Below are positions 55,208 to 64,000 of a DNA stretch of 64,000 nt, one piece after another (position 1 is the first letter of the stretch; every line of letters starts with the position of its first letter). This DNA is from Linanthus parryae (taxonomy: Eukaryota > Streptophyta > Magnoliopsida > Ericales > Polemoniaceae): contig JALGPY010000005.1 in the NCBI GenBank assembly GCA_023055425.1, forward strand, positions 84,795,495-84,859,494. The letters are read 5' to 3'. A model generated the notes under the pieces. It saw only the letters and a list, made by a program, of their open reading frames with translations, did not search any database and had not been told where the DNA came from. Position numbers and translations under genes: made by a program.

Positions 55208-57097
55208 GGGTAAAAGACACTAACCACCCCTGGGTTTAGGGAAAATTCCTCCTCGCTACCCTGGCTTTTGGATAAAGACACTGAGCACCCATTTAACGGA
55301 ATATTCCGTGGACAATGACCACCCTTCTGTCCTATTCCGTTAAAAAAGTAAGAGATAAACTTCTTTTGGACCATATTACCCCTGTGTGTTTTTTGGACTT
55401 TATTACCCTTGTTCATCAAGAACATCAAGAACACATACATCAAAAACACAACAAATTCATAAAATTTCTAAAAAATTCAGCTACAACAAGTTGCCAATTA
55501 CAACGAACAAGAACAAACATTTTAGTACAAGGTCAAGAACAAGAATCATAACTTCAAAATATAACAATCCATACAATCAATTGAGATGTTGGATGCTTCA
55601 AGACCAAAACTTCAAACAAACTGTAAATTTTATTATTAAAAGGGGGAAGAGGCCAAAAACAGCCACAATAACAAGGCAAAAGCAAGCCTTAAAGAACAAA
55701 TGTGCTCAAAACAGCATTAGCATAACAATTTGATTATGACTTCTAGGAAGAAAGAAAAAAGACAAGAAGCAAAGAAGAAGAAAGCTGCTCAATATCTTCT
55801 ACCACTGCCCAGATGGCCTTGTTAGATGAAAAACTAGGAGAATTGATAGCAACAATTCAGCCTTGGAGTCAGACAAGATTTTGATCTGGGAGAGTTTGAA
55901 CTCTTTTGACAACAAAACAGCTTCCCTGATGAATATAGCATCAACAAACATATCTATGCAAACAGATATTATTACTGTCTTCTATTCCAAATTCTGACTG
56001 TATTCTATTCTTCTTGATGAATTTTATTCCTACACATGCTAATCCAGTATTGAATAGAGAAGAAAATCCTAAGTGGAGAAGAAGCTCTAACTATTATAGT
56101 CATCATCTCCAACTCAGCACCCCTTCAATCAATGGCCAATTCCCCCACATACCTCTATAGGGAGATCTTTATCTCCATCTCAACCTCCATCTCCGCCTCC
56201 GCCGCCGCCTGCATCTCCGTCGCCTCCGTGTGAAAACTCAGGGAGGATTCAAGCAAAAATTGCACAAACTGAGAAATTAAGGAACAATTCCACTCCGATG
56301 TCGAATCAGAGCCGCACGCCGCCGCTGGTGGTGCGACGACGGACGAATCAGAGCTGCGAGAGCTCTTTTCACCAGATCTCCCTCCACCGTCCCGATCCGC
56401 ACCAGCGAATTCGTCATCGCCGACCTCCGCGCGTTGAGCCTGTTGCAGCGAAACGAACCGGGATGATTCGTCGGGGAGCACATACACGTCCGCTTCTGAG
56501 TCGCCATCGGCGTCGACAGAGGATTCTTACTCGGCGGCCTCACAACCACCTGGTTCCGGCTCGGGGTGCTCGACAGGTCGAGCGAGAACCTGAGCGACGG
56601 CGACGGTTCCTTGAGGTTGACGTGCGTTGGGGAGGTAGATCTGTGGAGGAAGGAGGTCGATCGAGAGAGAGGAGAAGATGAAGGAGAGGAAGTTTCGGGT
56701 GGGTGGGTTTCAGATCTGGAGAGAGAGAAGATGAAGTCTCTGGTTTGGTTGTGTGGGTTTCAGATCGACACATAGAAGATGAACAAAGCAGATGATGGAT
56801 AGGAAGAAAAAGGGCGGCTGTGAAAGTTTCACAGTAAGAGGGGAAGAGAGAAAGTGGGGAAGAGAGAAGAGAGAAGAGAGAGAGAGGGATTAGGGTTAGG
56901 AATGGATGTGAGAGAGTTTAGGTTAATATATAGGGGGTAATTTTATAAACTTTTATGGGTAATATGGTCTTTTTCTTAGTGCTGTTAGTCAGCCGTTTAC
57001 CTCCATCCAAAAAAAGGTGCAGAGTGTCTTTATCCAAAAGCCAGGGTAGCGGGGAGAAATTTTCCCTAAACCCAGGGGTGGTCAGTGTCTTTTACCC
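55208..57097. mobile_element. inner Pack-MULE-like element with captured gene fragment
   Basis: 1890 bp with terminal inverted repeats of about 82 bp (55208-55289 and 57016-57097) that match at all but a few positions. They start GGGTAAAAGACACT and include CACCCCTGGGTTTAGGGA and GGCTTTTGGATAAAGACACT. A 9-bp duplication flanks it. It carries no transposase. The interior has a GC-rich part (56160-56700) with a recognisable host-gene fragment, which makes it a Pack-MULE by definition. Confidence 0.85.
56278..56720 (-). pseudogene. captured fragment of a plant serine-rich-protein gene
   Basis: On the minus strand one frame reads from a serine-rich stretch (SPLSRSTSFLHRSTSPTHVNL, about 56700-56620) through LRFSLDL to the motif TCMCSPTNHPGSFRC at about 56490-56445. 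It continues with RRSAMTNSLVRI and EGDLVKRALAALIRPSS, ending near 56278. I recognise this motif set from the small plant 'serine-rich protein-related' family, which is of unknown function; the cysteine motif is its signature. The fragment lies inside the inverted repeats of the Mutator-like element, with no clear start codon in this frame, so it is probably a captured copy rather than an independent gene. Its parent gene is not in the window. Confidence 0.7.
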
Positions 57098-57106
57098 TAA
57101 AATTAA
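57098..57106. repeat. 9-bp target duplication of inner Mutator-like element, right
   Basis: Match to 55199-55207. Confidence 0.88.
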
Positions 57107-57256
57107 TAATTTTATAAAAAATTAGATTAAAAATGAGAGGCACACTAATCTTCTTACAAATTTTCATCCAACATATGGATGAAAAGTTAACGGAAAGTAC
57201 CACCATTGCAACAATTTAAAAGTATTGATACTGTGAATGCCCAATGAAATTTAGCC

Positions 57257-57265
57257 AAAGACATT
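57257..57265. repeat. 9-bp target duplication of outer Mutator-like element, right
   Basis: Match to 54640-54648. Confidence 0.85.
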
Positions 57266-57765
57266 CGTCGCATGGGTGGGGCCCTGGTCTCTGAATCGTC
57301 CTCTGTTTTGTTCACAATTCTACATTTCTTTATCACAGAGTGATGACTGATGAGACGACCCTCTTCAAGTTTCATCGTCCTGCAACACTTGTGGGCTCCA
57401 CTCACACAAAGAAAAAAAAGCCCACCCCCCTCCCAAAGCCAGCAAGGAAAAGCAGCTCTCACAGCAGCAAAGTTAGAGAGAGAGAGAGAGGTGGAAGACT
57501 CCGTCCTCACTCCGGAACTCCACTGCTTCCTAAAAAATCGAACAAAAACAAAACACCCCCCATTATCTCTCTCTCTATCTCTATCTTCCTTCCTGAAATC
57601 ATTCTAGTAGTAGGAATCTACAACACAACTCCTAGATAAATTCAAAGACTCCTACTTTTTCTTCTTTTTCACTTTCTATCTGTTTTCTTTCTTGGGGGTT
57701 ACTTTCCCTTCCATTTGTATGCCGTAGTCGTCTCTTCTAACCCTGTTTTGGCTCTGAAACTGATA
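57266..57765 (+). promoter_or_regulatory. promoter and 5' leader of the receptor kinase gene
   Basis: 500 bp between the Mutator-like element and the start codon. It holds CT-rich tracts (57560-57600 and 57655-57715) typical of plant leaders, and a GAGAGA run at 57475-57488. I see no convincing TATA box. The start of transcription cannot be placed. Confidence 0.5.
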
Positions 57766-60700
57766 ATGGAGGGTGGGTTTTGGGTTGTTTCTTTCTCATT
57801 AAGTCTTGTTCTTCTGATGATGGCTGCCACCACTGCTCAACTTCCAGGTACCCCCCTCCTTTCTTTCTCTCTCTCTCACTACATTCAATGCGATCCGCGG
57901 TGTAAATGGTTTGTCCCAAGTCTATGATTCGGTAAAAAATACCAAGATAATTAATGGGTTTTGTTTAGGCAACTCATTGATGGAACTTTCATGTATTAAT
58001 GTCTAGATTTGGGTGTGTTGTTGCAGTTAATTCCTGTGAGTTTGAGATTTAGTTAAGTGTCAACTCTGACCAAGTGACTTTGGTCACTAGAACCCTACTC
58101 ATTTTCAAGTGCTTTTTTTTTTTTTAATGCTAGCATGATGTTGGCCAGATTCATGTGTTTATAGGGTACCCCGGTGACACAGTTCATTAGGTAGAATCTA
58201 GATGCAATCTACTACTCTCTACTTGTTTATGTGGTTGAAATCTGTTCTTATGAGTTTGTTAAATGAGTGAAAGAAGCTAAAGGTTAATTCAAGTGCGACT
58301 AAGTGACTATGTTGACTGATCATTAGCTTACTCATTTCCTGTCTTTTTCTTGAGATACTCATAGAAGTGTATTTAATTTTGAGCCCTGTTAACCTAGTAA
58401 AATGGGATTTGGAACCCACGACTCTCTTGCAGGATTGTCGTATTTGGGCTTCACTAATTGGTAAACCACTTTCGTTTGTTTCTTGCAAAACTGATTGTGA
58501 AATGCAGACTCTCAATTTTGTGAATAAATACGTAAAAGTAGTACTATAAGGAGATGAGCTGGGAAATTCGAGTTGTATAATTCAAATGTCACATCTTGGA
58601 GCTTCCGTCTTAGTCTGCAATATTTGGAGGAATTCATGAGAGCTGTCTAACAGAATCATTGCAAGTTGCTTCAAAGTCTTAGAGAAACAACGCCACTCAT
58701 ACAATGTCGTTGCTGCATATTTAATAGTGTGTGAGACATTGCATCCTTCCACTCGTTCTTGTAGTCCTAGTGAGCTACTACCTCTGTCCCAGCTCTTGCC
58801 CACCATCCTGAATATTTGACTCGTATATGGGTCAGTTTGACCGGGTGATTTCGATAGCAAAATGATGCGATTTTTTGACAATTTTTTCACCGTGTTATAG
58901 AGCAACTTATACTCTACAACACCATGAAAAAATTATCAAAAAATTAAATTACTTTGCTATCCAAATCACTGAGTCAAAGTGACCCAGTGAATAATGGTAA
59001 AAGTCAAATTGGTGGGGAAGAGCTGGGACAGAGGTAGTATAATGTTGACTCTAAAGTAGTTGCGCAGTACATCTGTAAGCTGCTCCAAACGTGCCCTAAA
59101 AGCATCCCTCCCTTGGGGAACATGGTGGTGCAGGGATTGCAACTTGGTGGGGTCTTACTGTGTTAATGGCATTGATTGTGAGAGGGATTATTAGTTCAGA
59201 TGTAGGATTATGTGCTTTGTTTGTTTTTTTATTTTTTATTTTTTTTGGTTCACTATAAGGACGAGCCGTAGGCCTTACACTTGAATATCAACCCCCCCCC
59301 CCCCCCCCCCCCCTCCCCCCACACACACCCAAAATTCTGCACCAAAAAGAACAATATGGTCTCTAAGCAGGAAAGACAATGTTAAACCACTCACGTTATG
59401 TGACTGGGCATATAGACTTCGGACTTCCTCGTCATGTTTCCTCACTCTCTTCCCTCGGCTGGAGAGTGTGATAGAAACCAATAGTAGACAGAATTAAGCC
59501 CACCGTGGCCTCTTCCTCTGTTGTTGTCTCTGAATATTTAAGAAAACCCAAGTCGAAACAGGCTTAACTACTTGTTTGGCCTAATCTTTGGCTGAAAGTA
59601 TCTAAGAACCACTTAGTGCATTCTTATTAATGACAATTGAATTTAATTTTGGATTGGTGATTTTGATATATGTGGATGTAATGTGTTTGGGTTAGGCTAT
59701 GCATGAACTTTGAGTCATCTATATTACTATATTTGATGATATCCGTAATCTAAACTGACGCTGCTCTAAAGAAAAATAGATCCTCAAAGAGTAAATTGAA
59801 CAACACTGATAACTGTCTGTAGATTTCTAAGTCATTCTGCAATGCTGTATTGATGTATAAATTCTCGGTAGTAGTTGCATGCGGTTTCCTGAAATACAAG
59901 GAAAACACTGTTTCCATTTTATGATTTTTAGTTATTAATATGTTTTGCCTTTTTTTTGAAATAATTAATATGTTTTGCCTTGTTTACAGATTAATGAAAT
60001 TAGTACCTTATCAAAAATGTCTATGCTGACAAATTGACTGTGTTAATCAGGTTTTATAAGCTTGGACTGTGGTGGTGCTGGAAATTTTACTGATGATCTT
60101 GGGCTTCAGTGGATGTCTGATGATCAACTCTTATATGGCGAAGTAAGCAAAATTTCAGTAGCAAATGAGACAAGGAAGCAATATCAGTCTGTGAGATACT
60201 TCCCTGCAGATGAGAGGAAGTACTGTTACACTCTCGATGTTAAACCCAGAACTAGGTACCTCGTAAGAGCAACTTTCTTGTATGGAAACTTTGACAATGA
60301 TAATGTTTACCCAAAATTTGACGTCTCATTTGGGGCAACTCGTTGGGCTACCATTGTCATTTCTGATGCTAGTACAATCGAGGCACAAGAGTTAATATTT
60401 TTGGCTTTAGATCCTACCATAAGTGTGTGTTTATCCAATGCTACGACAGGGCAGCCTTTTATCTCCACTCTTGAACTTCGACAGTTCAATGGATCGGTCT
60501 ACTTTAATCAGTTTGAAAATCAGTTCTATCTCAGTGTCTCCGCAAGAATAAATTTTGGAGCAGAGAGTGAAGCACCTGTCAGGTATGTGTTGGAGTAGCT
60601 TCCAAGATTTTAATTGTTTTTGTAGCCCCATGTAGATCTAAAGCTTGTGCCTGGACATGCAACTTTCTAAACAAAACCAACTGAGATACTTTTATCTTTC

Positions 60701-62953
60701 TGACTGACATAGCTCAATTGGTAACCGCTTGATGTTGTCTCGATTCTCTGACCAGTCAAATTAACTTTTCGAATATAATTTGTGTTTCCAATTTAGGTAT
60801 CCGGATGATCCATATGATAGAATATGGGAATCTGACTCTCTTAAGAAAGCGAACTACCTTGTTGATGTTGCTGCTGGAACTGAGAAAATATCGACAAAAT
60901 TGCCAATTGATGTCAACAGTGGTGAAAGACCACCCCAGAAAGTGATGCAGACAGCGGTGGTGGGCAGAAATGGATCATTAACATACCGCTTGAATCTGGA
61001 TGGCTTTCCGGGGTTTGGTTGGGCGTTCACTTACTTTGCAGAAATTGAAGACTTGGATCCAAGTGATAGCAGAAAATTTAGGCTGGTACTTCCAGGAGAT
61101 GCTGATCTCAGCAAAGCTGTTGTTAATATCAAGGAAAATGCTCAAGGAAGCTATCGCTTGTATGAGCCTGGCTATTTCAACATTTCTCTTCCTTTCGTAT
61201 TATCTTTCAGATTTGGGAAAACATCTGATTCTACCATGGGCCCTCTCGTGAATGCGATGGAGATAAATAAGTATCTCAAGAAAAATGATGGTTCTGCGGA
61301 TGGTAAGCACTATTTTTTCTTCCATTGTTTCAGCCATATCTAATAATCTCAAGTATAGTGATGATGCTTTTGTAGGTCGATGCTTCCTTTTAATCATCAC
61401 ATGCAATGTTTTTGTAACTCTTCTTGACAGCAGAAACCTAAAAACAAGGCAATTTTTGTTTATAATTTAGAGGTTAGGTTGTTTGATGTACCTTTCTTGA
61501 GAAGCCTTGAGAGAGCATGCAACAATCTTTATTGTTGTGTTGCAGGAGCAGTTATTGCTAGTGTTGTATCACTATTTCCATCAGCGAACTGGGCACAAGA
61601 AGGTGGCGACCCTTGTCTTCCTGTTCCCTGGTCCTGGGTGATGTGTAATTCAGATCCGCAGCCAAGGATAACAAAAATGTAAATTCCTCTCTTGATTAGT
61701 GCATCTAAATCCCCACTGTCCACGTTTTTGCGCATCTGTTTAGGTTTCATTATCAAACTCACATGTAAAGTTTATACGCCTGCATTCATGCTTCTTCATA
61801 GGTATAAGTAGAACTCGTTTCTTAACGTAATTTAGAAAATACTGATATCTATTTTCTCCAGTAAACTATCTGGAATGAATTTGACAGGCAATATTCCTTT
61901 GGGGTTGACAAATTTGACTGGCCTGGTTGAACTGTAAGCTTCTCACTCCATTCTCACCTTTCTCTTGAGATACAAATATCCTCTGGTTCAGTGCAAAGTC
62001 AAATGGATCCCCATCATTAAGTTGTTTATGCTGCTTGCAGGTGGCTTGATGGGAATTCGCTTAATGGTCCAATACCTGATTTTAGTCAATGCACGGACTT
62101 GAAGATCATGTAAAACTGAAATTGTTTTGTTATTTTTGTGCCAATTTCGTAATATTATGTATTTATTTCTTTACCCTTTTTGTAGTCACCTAGAGAACAA
62201 TCAATTGACTGGTGAGCTGCCTTCATCTTTAGCGGGTTTGGTGAATTTAAAAGAACTGTAAGTTTACAGAACTCCCGTGTTAGTTGTTTTGTGTGCATAA
62301 TAGCTTGAAACATCTGACTCTACTTTTCTTTCCAACCGAACACAATATTTATCTCATAAATTTGAAGTATGATGGAGCCCTATGACCCACAAACTGTATC
62401 GTATGATCATCAAAAAGTTTATAGTTAAAAATAGCTCCCAATAGATAATCTCACTTGGACACAAGTCAAAATTTGCCACCTGATGGCTAGCCTTGTTTAG
62501 CATTCCGTCGTGTACATGGAGAAATTGCAGCGCTTCAACGAAACTGTCAGTGCAACATGTCAAAAATTGTTGCTTTTGTACAGATGTTCACTTTATAACG
62601 TCGAAAAAGCACAAATACCTACCCGTTACCACCATTTCAAACCTTGTTCAAAATCTAAAAAATCTGAAATATTTTTCTTTATCATGATATGAACCCCACC
62701 AGTTTTCCTGGTCTATTATAACAAAGAATATATAAAAGCAAGCATGCTCAATATATCGACTGTGGCATATTTTCTTTTGTTGCTTGGTTTTGATTGTCTT
62801 AGACTCATATCGTCTGGTGGTTTTCCATTAACCATCTGTTCTGCTACCTCTACATATAACTTTTCTTGTTCATAATGGTTGCAGGTATGTGCAGTTTAAT
62901 AAGTTGTCAGGGAAAGTGCCATCAGGGCTTCTGGATGATAAAGTTAAACTGAA
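57766..62953 (+). CDS. malectin-like/LRR receptor-like kinase, 5' part (At1g67720-like)
   Basis: Eight exons are readable: 57766-57847, 60051-60582, 60797-61302, 61546-61678, 61862-61933, 62041-62109, 62186-62257 and 62885-62953. All introns are GT-AG and the frame is continuous. Exon 1 is a signal peptide (hydrophobic FSLSLVLLMMAA after MEGGFWVV). Exons 2-3 form the malectin-like domain, from GFISLDCGG through RYFPADERKYCYTL and ATTGQPFISTLELRQFNGSV to the RYPDDPYDRIW stretch. Exon 4 has the GGDPCLPVPWSWV hinge. Exons 5-8 each encode one leucine-rich repeat (for example LSGMNLTGNIP, LWLDGNSLNGPIP). This order and the 72/69-base LRR exons fit plasma-membrane receptor kinases of LRR subfamily I, closest in memory to Arabidopsis At1g67720. 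The transmembrane segment and kinase domain should follow beyond 64000. No disabling change is seen. The ligand is unknown. Confidence 0.95.
58776..59039. mobile_element. Stowaway-like MITE in intron 1 of the receptor kinase gene
   Basis: A 260-bp element (58778-59037) is flanked by TA. Its terminal inverted repeats are CTACCTCTGTCCCAGCTCTT and, reversed, the same start with TTCCCC instead of TTGCCC. The CTCCCTC-GTCCC-type end and TA duplication identify Stowaway (Tc1/mariner-derived). Non-coding. Confidence 0.88.
59292..59320. repeat. poly-C tract in intron 1
   Basis: A run of 22 C, one T, then 6 C. Likely length-variable and prone to sequencing error; on the minus strand it is a G-run. Confidence 0.9.
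62258..62884 (+). other. intron 7 of the receptor kinase gene
   Basis: A 627-base intron, clearly longer than introns 4-6 (about 75-185 bases). No gene or clear transposon ends seen within it. Confidence 0.6.
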
Positions 62954-64000
62954 GTGAGTATCATTTCATTGTTTTTCCAACACAAATTACACTCCATACT
63001 TTCTGTTGATTACTACCTGAATATCATAATATGTTTATCCCTTGATTGTTTGTTTACTGTATGTAACGGGTGTCAGAGTGGAGCTCACTTTTAGGACTAT
63101 TAATTTGATGAAATTATCATTTGGGAATGAGTTTGGACAGACCCAACTTGAGACGTCTAATCCATGTTGCCGACCCCAGTCTGGGAAAAAGGCTTGCTGT
63201 CACTGTCATTGCCAGTGAGCTCATTGAGCTTATAAGCGCATAAGTTACGAAGAAAACAGCTACATAACAAGGCTATGTGGTTTGCGAGCTTGGCAGCATG
63301 TTTATATGAAAACAAGCTTTTTCAAAACTCGTGAAAGAAAAATTCAGTTGAGTGGCGACAATGCTAGAAAACTTGGGTTAGAAGAATGCCAAGCTAAATT
63401 GGTTTGACAACTAATTAATCTATCTCAGTAGTACCGGCGTCAAACTGGCTCGGTGATGACTAGTCAGGCCTAGTAAGCATGTGGAAATTCTCTTTGTTGC
63501 TTAATCATTGCGTTCGTCAACAAGCGGGGATCACAAGACATCACTGACAGGCATGCTGAGGACATGGAAATACATGTGTCACTGTTTAAATACTTCTACA
63601 AATTGTGAAGGATTGTTACCCGTTTCTTAAATATTAAGTGGAAATCTTCTTTTTCTCTGAAAATAACATACGTAAATGTCAGAACCATCTTATGCTGCAT
63701 GCGTCGTAGATAGGGAACAGACTCAGAAAGACAATCTAGAACGAGAGATGCACTTGCTATATAGAGGAAGTTCATGTTATCTGTCCTGGTATTTTTTTTT
63801 TTCAGTAACGTTTTTGGTTATTTTAGGAAGAATGTTAAACATTGTTATAAAACATCAACGTACTATCGGATAAAGTTTAATTCTGGATTGCTATGTTGAT
63901 TTTCCAATTATACTTCCCTTAAATGACATGACAAAATATTTAAATAAATGTGAAGTACATTACACCTGTCTTGCAGCCATATTGGCCCCAAATCAGTGTT
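62954..64000 (+). other. intron 8 of the receptor kinase gene (to window end)
   Basis: After the donor AAGTGAGT at 62951-62958 no exon of the family is recognised up to the end of the window. The expected next exon would encode the juxtamembrane and transmembrane part. Diverged repeat-like words occur at 63060-63560, unassigned. Confidence 0.55.

Larger units (their letters stand above)
54649..57256. mobile_element. non-autonomous Mutator-like element (outer)
   Basis: The ends are GGCTAAATTGCACC on the left and, reversed, GGCTAAATTTCATT on the right. Imperfect terminal inverted repeats extend about 190 bp, with a better-conserved inner block (CATCC-TATGTTGGATG, then a AGT/GTG-CGCC block). 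The 9-bp duplication AAAGACATT is the Mutator signature. No transposase is present. Without the inner element it is about 0.7 kb. Confidence 0.8.

Noticed and set aside
63977..64000. Possible next exon after CTTGCAG at 63970-63976
   Set aside because: The translation in the required phase (HIGPKSV) does not resemble the expected juxtamembrane region, and the window ends too soon to judge.

Overview
The window is nuclear DNA of a flowering plant, probably a eudicot with a large, repeat-rich genome. The evidence is nested plant LTR retrotransposons of several lineages, Mutator-like and Stowaway DNA transposons, a decayed LINE, and an intron-rich host gene with GT-AG introns. I cannot name the species. 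There are no bacterial operons, tRNA/rRNA genes or CRISPR arrays.

Layout. (1) 1-12.2 kb: a small decayed gypsy element (about 657-12221, minus strand) is interrupted by a 10.2 kb SIRE-like Copia element (Copia-1, 2020-12180, minus) with 1.25 kb LTRs, broken gag and pol, and an extra ORF behind pol. (2) 12.2-13.7 kb: a LINE endonuclease relic and a possible SWIM-type transposase scrap. (3) 13.7-18.4 kb: two Athila-like LTRs in opposite orientation, the second followed by its primer site and a largely open gag. (4) 18.4-53 kb: an Angela-like LTR with leader, an inverted LTR piece, and a further LTR piece split by a solo LTR of the same family and by a non-autonomous LTR element (23623-52518, minus). 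That element's left LTR holds a second SIRE-like Copia (Copia-2, 23742-48885, plus). Copia-2's gag in turn holds a 15.0 kb Tat-lineage gypsy (25975-40987, minus). Five-base target duplications support five of these junction pairs. (5) 53-57.3 kb: spacer, then two nested Mutator-like elements with 9-bp duplications; the inner one carries a fragment of a host serine-rich-protein gene. (6) 57.3-64 kb: the 5' part of a malectin-like/LRR receptor kinase gene of the Arabidopsis At1g67720 type, eight exons in frame, kinase part beyond the window.

The most unusual content is inside the Tat element. On the strand opposite to gag-pol lies a six-exon gene (27323-31622) for a plant-mobile-domain protein. 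All five introns have matching phases, and the coding frame survives apart from one apparent frameshift. Its introns can persist because they are not spliceable in the sense genomic RNA. Between this gene and the integrase lies an array of about 14 units of about 54 bp, each with a small inverted repeat. Two further patterns stand out: both Copia elements landed in the same 15-base target word with the same TAAAT duplication, and both carry dozens of copies of a 16-bp palindrome (TTTCAAGGCCTTGAAA and variants) in LTRs and coding regions.

Only the receptor-kinase gene looks like an ordinary working host gene. The retroelement genes are mostly broken by stops and frameshifts; the Tat element is the youngest, with LTRs about 1% different by eye.
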